A stretch of 64,000 nucleotides of DNA from Calendula officinalis (Eukaryota; Streptophyta; Magnoliopsida; Asterales; Asteraceae). Position numbers and translations under genes: made by a program. This document shows positions 1-12,400 of this stretch, piece by piece. Numbering within the stretch: the first letter of the stretch is position 1; every line of letters starts with the position of its first letter. Under the pieces are notes generated by a model. That model made no database searches. It worked only from the letters and a program-made list of their open reading frames with translations, and had not been told where the DNA came from. The DNA is taken from positions 604,001 through 668,000 of the forward strand of contig OY970826.1 in assembly GCA_963853835.1 (NCBI GenBank), given 5' to 3'.

Positions 1-1964
1 CGGTAATTTGCTGTTAATAAGTTATTATTAAAACGAGCTAATTGATAAAATTGTATTTTGATTAATTATGGAGTAATTTTGAGTTATAATAAATTTACAA
101 ATCGAGTTACATAAGCAATTTAATAAAAAATTAAAGTAACGGGAAGTTTTATTCAAATTTTTGAAGTAGTATAAAGTGTTATGAGTTTTGAGGTATTATA
201 AAATTATATGAGAAAACTCTATTTATAAAGAATTAGTAAACTTGAGATGAGAGCAACTATTCAATAAATTGATATTGAACTTATGAGAAATTTCAAAAAG
301 ACGAGAATGTACTGAATTGATGAACCATGAGTAAACCGTAAGGTTTAGAATAAGGTGCAACTGCGAATTGAGTAAGTGAGAACTAAGGAATTAATTCGTA
401 ATTTGAGTATCGAGAAATCATTATAAATAGGAGTATGAAATTTAATTGGAATTCTTAGTGGGTAACATGAAATTAATGAGTAGATATAGTCAAAATAATT
501 AAGAGACATTTTAAATTGTGTAAAATCAGTGAAACGGTCTATTAAAGGATCGTTAAACTAGATGAATGAGAAAACATCTATTCAAATACTATCGAGAAAT
601 CACTAAATGTAATAGGTTGAGAACCTATTAAAGGGAATTAAATGACAAGATCGTTAATTTGAGTTATTTAAAGGGTTATCAGCATCGGTAATATGCAAAC
701 CTAATAGAGTAAGGTAACATTATAATGTTAAAGAAGAATTATTTCGAGAATCAGTAACGCGGTTGAGAGAGAAATTAACAGTCCAGGCATTATGAGCTAG
801 TAATTTGGACCACGCGGGTAGTCAAAAAAAAATGAGTAAAAATGTGAATTGCATATAATGTTATTGCTAATAAATATTATTATTTTATCAGTTTATGTTT
901 GAGATAGAATTCGGGTTTTACGTCTGAGATTAAATTTCTGGTTATGTTTCTGAGTTAGATTTCGGGGTTTGCTTTTGAGTTAAGACTTCTGAGTTGTATT
1001 TCTAGATCATAGTTCTGAGTCATATACCGTAGTATATGAGAATTTTGTGTGACAAGTATATTCTTGGGAATTTTTGCCTACTGAGTGATTTTAATTTCTG
1101 TGTGCATCATCTGAGAATTCGATGTGATAGGTACAATTCTGGTGAATAACTTCCTGTTTTTGGTATTAACTGATAATGGTGTAAACTACTAGATTGCTTC
1201 TTTGTCTCATGCCAACTGGTGTCCAATAGAGTAGAAGACCTTTCAGAGCTAATTCTTATACAGAATTGACAATAATAAGATTAAACCTGTTGTAAATACG
1301 TTAAGTGATCATTGTCGGAGCCTCGCGAGAAGTTCTGTTTTCTTCTTTCCAATAAAATTTACTTTATCGTCGCGAGAGAACCAAGTGTGACTGTTAGCAC
1401 GAACCGGATAACCAAGTATCATGTCGAGATCATCTGACGCCGCAAACTAAACCGTAACAAATTTCCAAGTGGAGTTGAATCGGTGATTCAACGCGACGTT
1501 AATCGCTGAGTGTAACAACTGCATCCGAATACGAGAGTAAGAAGACGCCTTCAGTAGAGTATCGTGGTGTATATATGCTCATTATCAACTTTTTCTTTGC
1601 ATACGGAGATCCATAGTAAGCATCCTGACCTTATTTCTTTTAGCCTGTTTTGCGCCACTAGAGGCGGATAATTGTATGAGCACTTGCGTGATCTGGAGTT
1701 CTCTTCCTATTAAGTAAATTTACCATGAAGAGCTTCTTTCTATTCATAACTTTATCGTTTTATTCTTCTTTTCCATTTGAGTATGCATGTCGTAGGCCAC
1801 CCTGATGAATTTCCTTTTCATTCTTAACCTTATCATTTTGTTTTTCTTTCCCCATTTGAGGACGTGTGTCGTTGGCAAGCTTGATTATGAGATATGAGAC
1901 CGCTACCCTGAGTTCTTTCTAGCCATGACTTCGGGGACGAAGTCTATTTCAAGTGGAGTTGAGT
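1..1964 (+). mobile_element. Internal 3' region of a Ty3/gypsy-type element
   Basis: No open reading frame of note. The last 40 bases before the LTR carry the 'ttcggggacgaagt...aagtggagttgagt' signature, which resembles the end of the polyprotein plus polypurine tract seen just upstream of the 3' LTR in plant Ty3/gypsy chromoviruses. The 'aagtggagttga' string also appears near 1470. The 5' end of the element lies outside the window. The region may be a coding-poor (LARD-like) interior. Confidence 0.5.
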
Positions 1965-3697
1965 TGTAACGCCCCGAATTTCTGATAATTAAAATATTAT
2001 TTTTATTTAATATTAGTTATTTATATGAATTTTATGGGTGACGTTTTAATTTTAATTGTGACGTTTAGATTTTTCGGGTACTCGCTATTTAGTTCTATTG
2101 TCAGACGAGGCCGGCCGTAGGCTAAGGCTGAGGCTCGTATTTAAGAACCGATTAAAAAGTATATGATATTAGAACTTAGGCCGGACCACCCTCTATTTTA
2201 ATGGTGCGGTTAGAGCAGCTTAGTAGGACCGAATATTAGTCTTTGCCAGCAATAATCTATTTCGGTAGTGTGGCCTAAACTAAACCGAATAAGCCTTGTG
2301 ATTTCCATTGGCCCAATCAAAGATGGCCTAAGGCCCATGAGCGAAGTGGTAGAGGCGTAGGATTCTGATCGTCTAAATATCCTTGTATGCTCCAAAAACC
2401 TACGAACACCAGCCGTTCAATCGCATCCTTCCTCTCGTTTCTTTCGGTGATTGTAGAGCTCATCTCAGTCGTTCGCATCCTCTCCATCGTGCAGCAAGTA
2501 GTCGATCGGTTGGGGTTAAATCCTTACGGGATTATTCAATTCGGTAAGAAGGATTTCGTTTCATGTTTCAAATCTCTTTCTCGATGTTAGGATTCTGATC
2601 TTACGTGTTCTTGTATCACGGGTTTAACCTGTCTTTCTAACAGCAAAGCTTACGGGTGTCGAACCAGAAACGAACATCAAGGAGTTACCGGTCGGAATTT
2701 CGTACGTAGAGGAAGCGTCCAAGAGTGCAAGAAACTTAGTCGAAAACAGAAATCTAACCAACACTCGAGTCGTAAATCGAATCGGTAGTTCTCTAACCCT
2801 AAACTAGTGTACTCGTTTTTCTGTTAACCAGCTTGTAATCAATTCGTGTAGGAGTCTAGTAGGGCTGTGTTTTAATGATCCCGCACGGAGCTTTAGTTGG
2901 GTTGGATTAGTGTCTTATCCGTTCTTAAACCGGGAGTCTTTAACCGAAGGGAAACCGAACCCGTAGGGTTCTTGGTTTCCAACCGGGAAACTTTTGGTCA
3001 CCTAAGTCTTATAAATTTTAATCAAGGGAAACTGAGTTGGGGATAATCTGTCGGGTTGTCGTTGACTAGTCGGGTCTCGCGGTGTTAAAATTGGCTTTGT
3101 AAAATAAGGTATATAAATACATCTTTGGGACAGAATTCTGTGACTATTCTCTATCGATTTTTAACCTGTTTAAAATAAACTTTTGGATTTTTGGCCCGTG
3201 CTGGGACCTTGGTTTTTGAATTAGCTTTCCAACGCCGCAACCCGCTCGTTAATCCGAATTACGGCTTAAAAGTTATAGTCGATTTATGATGCTGCTGTTA
3301 GGAAGATGACCTGTGCAGCATGTCTGTCTTGCACCCCTGTTTTGAAACACTTAGAGTCTGTTTTGGCTAGTGACCGTCTCACAGAGATATGTAGTTCTGG
3401 TCGTCTACTTTGCATGGTAAAAATTTGGGATTTATCTACTGTACATTTTAGGATCTATAGCAGTTTCCGTGAGACCGACGGGTGCTGCCAGTTTTTCTGA
3501 AATAATGATAAGTGGCTAGATTGTAATCCGAGGTTCCGTTTTATGTTTTAGGACCTTCTAGGAGATAACTTGCTGCATCCTTGATTTCCCGCGAACCCGT
3601 TGGAGCTTACGTTTCTTGAGGTGAGTATTCTCACCGTGTATTCAGTTTTAACGTTGTACATGCATGACTTATGTGTTACATTTCTTGCACCATAATT

Positions 3698-3790
3698 GTT
3701 ATCTGAGCTTGAGCTGTTATCTGAGTTTGATCCGCTATCTGAGTTTGATTTGTTATCTGAGTTTGACATGCTATCTGAGTATCTGAGCAG
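3698..3790. repeat. 18-bp tandem repeat inside the LTR
   Basis: Four to five copies of an 18-bp unit built on TATCTGAGTTTGAT. On the minus strand it reads as an S-D-N-rich pseudo-peptide, which is a by-product of the repeat and not a gene. Confidence 0.75.
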
Positions 3791-3921
3791 CTGTTGATTT
3801 ATTTTAATCTGAGACATTGTGCCTGGGTAACCGAGCTCGGCACAGGGTCATTCTGTGCTACTACTTGTTAGGGCATCTGAGATAATTATGTTAAAGAAAT
3901 AATAAAACATAATAACACACA

Positions 3922-4089
3922 TCTGAGTTTTTGGAATTATTCCCGTCTGAGTTTTTGGAATTAATCCCGTCTGAGTTTTTGGGATTATTCCCGTCTGAGT
4001 TTTTGGGATTATTCCAGTCTGAGTTTTTGGGAATATTCCAGTCTGAGTTTTGGGATCACTCCCGTCTGAGTTTTTGGCTTATGCCTATC
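3922..4089. repeat. 24-bp tandem repeat inside the LTR
   Basis: About seven copies of a 24-bp unit starting TCTGAGTTTTTGG and ending ATTCCCG, with single-base variants. Shares the word TCTGAG with the 18-bp array 130 bp upstream, so both probably grew from one seed sequence. Confidence 0.85.
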
Positions 4090-4550
4090 TGAGGTGTGAG
4101 GAGGGGCGAGGTTGATCTCTCGTCCCAAATCACACAAGCGCGCTATATAAATTAAAATCTGAGTAATAAAATCTGAGCAAATAAATCTGAGTAATTAACT
4201 GAGTAGATTCTGAGTAGGAGTACACCGATGTGCCCTCATGTGTTGTATGTTATGATTGTATGCATTTTGAGATATTCACTCAGCTTCTCCAGCTGACCCC
4301 TATTTTCCCCCACATTGTTTCAGGTACCAGCAGAGGAAAGGAGAAGGTGGACGGTTGACCGCTGTATCTTTCATTACTGATGTGGACATCATTTAATATT
4401 TTAAAAACACTTTATTTTATTTTTAACTATTTCCGTAATAAATACGTTTTAAATATTAAATATTAATATCTCAGATTTATTTATGGGACCTTTTGATTAT
4501 AATTTTGTTTTCAAAAATTTTAAAAATCTTGTAAAATTTAGGGTGTTACA

Positions 4551-7030
4551 GTATTCCTCTGTGTATACTGCATTTGTAATTTTAGTTTGATGCAGGTGAT
4601 ATACAGTTGTGTTAGTTGAAGTAAATAACATACATAGATTTCAGTTTATAATGAACTAATATACATAAATACGAAACCTTATATTTTCGTATTTTGATTT
4701 TTTAAAAATCTATTATACATCATATAGTGCTATCATTATGATATATGCACAAAATTGATGAAACCCAAACTGTGTATGAAAACATAAGTTCAAGTAAGAA
4801 ACAAAGTTAGAAAACATGTGCATAATGAACTGATTTACACTTAAAAAAACCTAATATTTTCGAAGCCCGTAATTTTTTTGTGCAGAAGTAAATAAAAAAT
4901 AATATTTTCCCATACTTAAAATTTTATGAAACTGAAACTGTTTACTTTTTGTTAAAAGGTAATTAAAAACAATGCACAATATATATATATAGTCATAGAT
5001 TCTGAAAGTTGTTTTCATTCAAATATTACGTGTTAATGCTAATATTTGGCTTTTTCTAACAGGATGAATGAAGGAAATATGCATGAAATAAAAAACATTG
5101 AACACTGGATTATGGAACCCAGAAAGACCGACAGATTTGAACGATAAAGGGATACATACCTGATTATTTTACGAAGAAGGTAAACTACAATACTGAAGAC
5201 TACTATTTTTCGATAAAAAAAAACTGAAAAGTATGGACGGTATATAAAGGATGGTGTTTTTTAAAAAGTAGCTTGATAAATTACGGTAAGTGGTTTTTTT
5301 ATTTAATATCCAATAATCATAATCCCTAAAATATTGTAGAGATGATTGGAAGAAGTTAATATTTCCGCGATAATTAGGGATTATTAGCATTTAATTTTCA
5401 AACAGATACATATATTTACAATCCGAAATTTTCTTTGTTTAAAAAGATTCCAAAATTTCAAAAAGTGTGAATATTGAATTTTCATAAGGCGTATTAAACT
5501 TATCTAGGGAATATATATATTCATATCTTATTGTGAATATGAACCGTTGCGGAATAGGAAAATTAACATTTTGGAATAGGAAAATATTTATTCCACATTT
5601 TGTATTAAACTTATGGGGAATAGCTCTTTTATATAGATATGGCGTATTAAACATATTCATATCTTATTTTGAATATGAACTGTTAATTTCAATTTCGTAT
5701 ATCTTCCCCATATGGCCATATATTTTGGCCATATCTATATAATTATGTTTAAATATGAAATAAATATTCGGTAAATATGTATTTGACCATTTATAATGCA
5801 GTTTAATTATGTTTAAATATGGGTCAGTGTTTGACTCTTTAAATACGAAATTGGGAAGTTTATTTCGGTAAATATTTTTAATTATGTTTAATTACAGCTA
5901 AAATATTTATCTTCAATTGATCAATCTGCAGATTTGAAGATGAAAATAAACATTCAAGTATTCAAGCTACAAATATGGGTCACATATGCAGTTTTTAAAT
6001 AATATTTTCGTATTTAATTTTTAAAGATTCAAACACTGCATACTTGGTAAGTTTGTTATTTTTGCAGGATATTTTGAATTTAAACCTGCATACATGGCAA
6101 GTTTGTTCTTTCCTGCGAGTTTAAAGGTAATTATGAATATTTATTAATGACCGAATTAAATAATTGAAAAAGCTAAGGAATTGTCACGTGTCTATCTTGG
6201 CTATAAGGGGTGCCACGTGGCCACTTCTAAACCTTGTTTTATTATTGTATAGATTTTAAATTTAAAACATACAACATAGTAGTACAATAAAGCTATAACC
6301 ATTGTCGTCACACTTTTAGGGCTTTTTTCCGCCCCAAGTCACCCATTTTCCAGCACCTGCTACGTCTCCTTTCCGGTACATCCCTCTGGTACTAGTCGAC
6401 ATCGTATCCCCCCACCCACTGTTTCCTATATTCTTTTATTTTTCCTTTTGTATTTTGATCACTATGGGTCTATGGTCTACAAATTGAGTTTATCAATATA
6501 TTATGCACCACTATTATTTTTAAATACAATTTTACCTTTCATATTTCTATTCTTCTATGCTAATAATTAGATAATGATGGTCAAGTCATATGCTACGGAT
6601 ATATATCAATAAAATGAACTCCTAGAAGTTTCTAGTTAAGAGTCTTCTATATATATATATTTATCAAATGATTAGGTGAATGTTTAAAAACAATAATAAT
6701 AACAATTATATCACGTATTTTAGGAACAAAACTAAGTAATCCAAGAAAATATATTATCAAATAAGATTATCCTCCTAAAAAATGTAAATAGTATTTGTGG
6801 ATATATAATACAAGACATGTTCGTTCCACTTTCATCGCATATATTATTTCCTTTTGAGTTTGATATATTTGGTTGGCTTGCACTTTAAACGATAAAGCTT
6901 CTCAACAAAATCCAACTTATTATGCATAGTATTATTATGATATACATAAAAATTTCAAAGAATTAGTTTTGTGATCAGAAAAAATTAACACAATTTATTA
7001 CTCGTTTGACTTCTCTCTACATAAAAAATA
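4551..7030. other. AT-rich intergenic DNA, no gene seen
   Basis: No coding exon recognised on either strand. Two G-box words (CACGTG at 6185-6190 and 6214-6219) lie 24 bp apart, but no gene start is near. Several short inverted copies of 'catatcttattttgaatatgaa' style sequence lie at 5520-5680. Confidence 0.5.
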
Positions 7031-7044
7031 TAATTATGCTATCA

Positions 7045-7683
7045 AAATCACATAAGACCGGTGCCAACAAGCCGTTGGTAGCCCACGTCGGGGGCGTTTT
7101 TTTGCCGTCGCCCCACGACGCCGTTGGCACGGCCGCGTCGTGGGTGGCGTCGCCGGAGCTACGCCGGGGTGAGGGCGGGCGCGAGAATGTGTCGTGATAG
7201 CCGGAAGAGAGAGGGGAAGAGAGAGAGAGGGGGAGGGGAAGAAGAAGAGGGGTAGGGGAGGGGGCAAAGGGGTTGTACATCATGCTTAAAAGCTTGTATA
7301 TTTTTCATTTTTTTAATAAAAAATTGTTGTTGTTTCTCTTTTTTTTATATATATTTTTTTCAATTTTAAAATAAATTATATATTTGTTTTAAAAATAAAA
7401 ATATAATAATTTTTTTCAGAAAAAAATAAGTTTTTTTAAAATTTAATAAATGTAATTTTTTTAATTTAACATCATTTTTTTATTTAAATAATGTATTTTT
7501 AAATTAATATAATATATTTATTTTATAATTTTTAAATTAATAGAAAATGATGATGTGGAAAGGATGTCTTTAGTGATGGGTTAGTAATGGGTAGGGTTGG
7601 CACCACTGTGTCAGTAGCGTGTCAGTAAAAATGTGCCGACGTGGCGCTACTGATGAGTTTACTGACGGCCAATTGTTGGGACA
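7045..7683. mobile_element. MITE-like DNA transposon, split by a solo LTR
   Basis: Left end near 7045 reads TAAGACCGGTGCCAACAAGCC. The right end continues across the LTR insertion as GTTGGGACA | GGCCTAAG (7675-7683 then 9281-9288), giving an imperfect terminal inverted repeat. A relative in opposite orientation lies at about 43998-44395 (TTAGGCCTCTCCCAAC end, same AT-rich middle). The GC-rich left 200 bp ends in a GA-rich run and is unlike the AT-rich rest. Confidence 0.5.
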
Positions 7684-9275
7684 TGTAACGACCCGAAATT
7701 TGTAAATATATAAATTGTACCAAAATATGATAATTATGGATAATTCGTTTAAAACATGTAGGAATTGGTTTCGTGTCATTGGGACACCATACGAGAAAAG
7801 TTCGCGGCGTGAACATGGGTTCGCGTTCGTGAACACGAGACAGAGATTTTAGTCGTCAAATGTGAAGAGTTCCCGACCAGTTCCCGATCGCGAATTATGC
7901 GCGTTCAATGGAGTTCGCGGCGTGAACTCTAGTCCGTGAACGTGAACTGTTCCGACACCAGCATTAAAGTCGGGATTTCCTCATTTATTACACACACAAA
8001 TCCTAGTTTTCTTCTCTCAGCTTGTGTGTGCGATTTTTGAGTGTAAAGTGGCGATTGGAGCTTAATCTTCATCAAATCTTGAGGATTCTTGCTCATAGTT
8101 GAAGATTAAAGGTAAATCTTCATCTCTCTTGTGTTGTAGGCCATAGATTCAAGTAGGGAAAGCTTTAATCTCAAATCCTAGTTATGGGTTTGTACATAAA
8201 TGGTTAAATGGAAGTAGTGTAACTTAGATCTATGGTATTTTAACAAGGAAAATGTATTCATCATATAGAGTTATGAAAAGATGGTGATTTATGGAATTAG
8301 GATTTGGTAACTTGGGGGAAAATGGTGCTAGTAGTTGACTAGCCATGGATTATGTAGTTAGTATTGATGATTGATGCAAACCATTGTATTGCTTTTTATA
8401 ATAGGTTATTGGTTGAAGGATTTGAGGCATTCAAATCTTGGGAAGTGATATTGGTGTTCAAGGAACACGTCTTTTGGATAAGCTCGGCTAAGGTGAGTAC
8501 ATGTGAATTTTCAAAACTGAGTACATAGTTAGGAAACGATTTATGATTAAATGTTTTATCGAGTCTATAAGTAATTTAGTTATTTATGTGATTTATAATG
8601 AATTGCTTATGTGATGATGAAATGATTGATTGATTGAGAAATGATGGAGCTATAAGCTCATAACGATAAAAGACAAGTAATGATGATGATGATGTCCCTA
8701 GGGCCGTGATAAATTGGAGGCATTCCGGTTATTACGATACCTTAAGGTTAGTGGTAGATTGGAGGCATTCCGATTACCCAATACCTATGAATCCCGGTAG
8801 ATTGGAGGTATTCCGGTTACCGTGGATATGATGGTCTTGATAGATTGGAAGCATTCCGATTATCTTGATATTGGCCAATGATGAATGAAAAGAAGTGACC
8901 CAAACGAATTTAATAATATTATTTTAATATAAATGATATTATGTGACTGGTTATTTATCGGGTCTAAAACACATGTATCTCACGAGATAATTTTGTCTCA
9001 CGTACTATGTTTGTATTTTGCTATTTACTCAGGTTCGGGATCGAAGATATAGGAGGCCCGTTTAGAAGAGGTCTTGTTGAAATTAGCTCGATATTGATGA
9101 TTAGAGTCCTTATCATATTGTTAAGATAATTTGTAACATCGTTTTTATAAACTCTGATAATCTCAAACAAGAAACCTTTTCGTTTTTTGTAAAACCGGTA
9201 TTTAATACCGATACAATATTATGTATTTTGAATTAAATGTTATTTAAATACTATTTTAAAAATTAAGGTATTACA
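7684..9275 (+). mobile_element. Solo LTR, TGTAACGACCCGAAA family
   Basis: Starts TGTAACGACCCGAAATTTG and ends AAGGTATTACA. The flanks GGACA (7679-7683) and GTACA (9276-9280) form a 5-bp target duplication with one mismatch. No internal domain follows, so it is a solo LTR. It ends 188 bp before the start codon of the VWA gene and probably sits in its promoter. Same family as 53758-55590 and the interrupted LTR at 27692-36675. Confidence 0.75.
8690..8880. repeat. Degenerate tandem repeat in the solo LTR
   Basis: Four imperfect copies of a unit containing GATTGGAGGCATTCCGRTTA, spaced about 45-60 bp. It lies at the same relative place as the 45-bp array of the related LTR at 53758-55590, but the unit sequence is different. 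Confidence 0.7.
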
Positions 9276-9463
9276 GTACAGGCCTAAGAGAGAAGATTGT
9301 ACAATCCAGAAATAGAGAGAAGAATATTACAAGGGCCCCACCTCCAATCGGAACGAATGCTCATTTTTCTTCTAGTTAAATCTTTCCACCTGTCACTCAC
9401 TCTCTCACTCACACTGGCTGAATCTCAAACTCCAGTTTTCCGGCGACTATCCGACACATAAAA

Positions 9464-12400
9464 ATGGCCGTCGACGAGTTCTCCAAATCAGTTGATTTAG
9501 GACTCCGGCTATCCAAGCGTATATACTACGGAAAAGACAGCTCTTCCATGTCTGCTCCAAAACCGCCGTCGATGGAGAAATCGTTATCGTCATCTTCATC
9601 TGCTTCTTCATTCCGGCTACCGCAGAACCACCATCCGACGGCGCCAATGGCTTATGCCGTCATTAATGAGCCTGTAGTAGTCGATAATCCTGACATTCGA
9701 AGCTACCAGCCGTATGTGTACGGACGATGTGATCCACCGGCGTTGATTCCGTTACATATGGCTGGAGTGGCGTTGGATGTGGAGTGTTGTTTGGATACGG
9801 CGTTCGTCACCGTTAGTGGCAGTTGGCGTGTTCATTGTTTAGCGTCAAGTGCCTTGTGTGATTGCCGTGTAGCCATTCCGATGGGTGAGCAGGTAACGTT
9901 GATCATTTGCTAAGTTAGTTAGTGTTGTACAACATCTATAACAACCGATTTTTCAATAATCGTTTTAGTTCCTTAGTTGTTGATGGTTAAAAAGTGAAAA
10001 CGGTGTAATGTAGCTATCCAATTATTCAACTTTTTCACTAAATCACCAATTTGTTTAGAATGAGTCTAAATATACCTATATTGTTATTTATGTAGAGTTA
10101 GGTTCATCAATTTTATAAAGTTTCGAGGAACAAATCTCAATCATTTATCAATAAGATATAATGATCAAGATTAATCATATATTTTATAGATTGAGGAGTT
10201 TTTTGGTCATTTAAAAAAATATTATTTTTTATTTTTTTTATTTTTTATTTTTATTTTAGAATTATTAATTTTTTTATTATTTTTTTAAAAAATTATTATT
10301 TTCATTAATAACACATAATATGATTGCATATTGAATCACATGTGATTGAACTAAAATATCAAATATAATTAAGTATACAATCACATGTGATTTAAAATCA
10401 CATGTGATTAAGTACCACACGTAGTTATCAAATAAATATTAATTTTTAACGGGAAAAAAAATAAAAATTAAAAAAAATAAATTTTAAATTTTAAAATAAA
10501 AAAATTTAAAAAATTAAATTTTTTTAAAGTGTCAAATGACCAAAATACCCTTTCAAGTATAAAATATGTGATTAATCTTGACCATTAGATCTTAATTATC
10601 AATGGTTGAGATTTGTTCCTCGAGACTTCGCAAAAATAATGAACCTCCTTTAACATTTCTCTATTTATGTAATCATTATAGTACATTAACGAGGTTTTAT
10701 TGGTCCGGGCTTCGCTCCGGAATTATATTATGCAATTTTATTAAGTTTATGATTTTAAAAAAACTTTAATTATGAGTTTTTTAATCTGAAAAAGCAAAAC
10801 ATATATTATTATTTATGAAACTGAAAAGAATATACTTCCTCCGTATCAAAATAAGTGACACACTTTCCATTTTGAGGTGTATCAAAATAAGTGACACACT
10901 TTGAAAACTTTCCTTATTTGGTAAAAATAGTGGGACCTATACCCACTAACTATCCACTTTAATAAAATGAAATTACCCTTATACCCTTATTTTTACTTTT
11001 AAAACTCATTAATATCACTTTATTCAAAAAAAAGTGAGACCCATTCTCCACTAACTATGTACTTTAATCTATTTTAACCTCTAATTTAATCTTTTACTTC
11101 AAAAAACGTGTAAGTCAATTTGTGTCACTTATTTTGATACGGAGGAAGTATATGATTAACACATATTAGCGTATTTACTAAACATGTTTAAGTTGATCAG
11201 GTATTTATTATTTTATCATTATAAGTTACTTTTTTTAATATGTATTTCATGTTAATAAAGTATAAGTTTTAGTTAAAACCCTAGGGTCAAAAGAAAAAGT
11301 TACAAACATAAAAATAAGTGGAAAAATGTAGATGGTTGGCAAGGATTGAACCTGCGTCAAGTAAATCCAAATGCCTTTCAAAAAAAGTTGATAGCCACTC
11401 AACGAACAAATAATTTAGTTAAGATTTTCATATAGCTAACATATATAATGGAGTTTAATTAAAGCTTATAAGCAGTAAAAAGCTATGCCAATTGTATTAT
11501 AAGAAGAATTGATTAACAAGTAAACTCATTTAAAGGAAAAATAGCCACCGTGAAGCAAAAAAAAACTCCGGTTACTATTCTCTGGCGACGCTCAAAGCGA
11601 CTGCCGCCAATGCAACAAACGCTGCCCATCCTCGGTGCAACTTCCTTTTATTATTAAAATGTTAAATGGCTATCGAAATTATGATTGTCGGAAACTCAAA
11701 CCCTTTTTATTAATAGCAATTTTCTATATATTGGACTATTAGAGGGTTACTTTTACTTTAGAAAGAAAAAATAAATAAATTGTAAGTTATATGAATTAAC
11801 TAATTTATGTGCAAGAACGGGTTAATGATGTGGAAAACTTCATAATTAGCTATGAATAGGTTTGAGCATCTCCAACCATACTCTCCATAAAATTCTCTCT
11901 ATCTCTATAAATTATGGAACTATTCCTTCTAAACGTCATCCCAACTTGAACCGTATACTCTATTCTTCTCTTCAAAAATCCTCAAAATCTAATGGGACTC
12001 AAACTCCACCAACAATTATACTCACGTTGCAAAGTGAGACCTATACCACTTTAAATATAGACTGATTTTTGACAAACTTTATTTTTGAAGTTAGTGATAG
12101 AGGTTGATTGAAGAAGAATTAACTTTAAGATATAGAGATAGAGTTGAGTGATAAAGTATGATTGGAGATGCTCTTAGGTGCACCGTATTTGTACCAGTGG
12201 GGTGGATTCAAGTTAAATCTTCATCGGCGCAATGTGCGATTAGACGGGTTAATCCTGGTCATTTCTTAGTAAGTGTCAAAAAGGGCCGGGTTAAGTTTGA
12301 CCCACAAACAATTTTGTATATTTTTATACTCTTTAAAAAACATGTTAAATTAGATCACCATGTAAAACGTACGTATATATGTATGCGCAGTTGTGCCATT

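Larger units (their letters stand above)
1965..4550 (+). mobile_element. 3' LTR of the Ty3/gypsy-type element (about 2.6 kb)
   Basis: Begins TGTAACGCCCCGAA and ends TAGGGTGTTACA, the TG...CA termini with TGTAAC/GTTACA inverted ends typical of large plant Ty3-type LTRs. It directly follows a polypurine-like tract. Its 5-bp target duplication cannot be checked because the left LTR is outside the window. It holds two separate tandem-repeat arrays. Small open frames inside it look non-coding. Confidence 0.65.

Noticed and set aside
3548..3817. Serine/asparagine/aspartate repeat protein on the minus strand
   Set aside because: Produced by the 18-bp tandem repeat in the LTR.
7017..7283. GC-rich frames near 7.1 kb
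   Set aside because: Inside a MITE-like element; open on both strands by composition.
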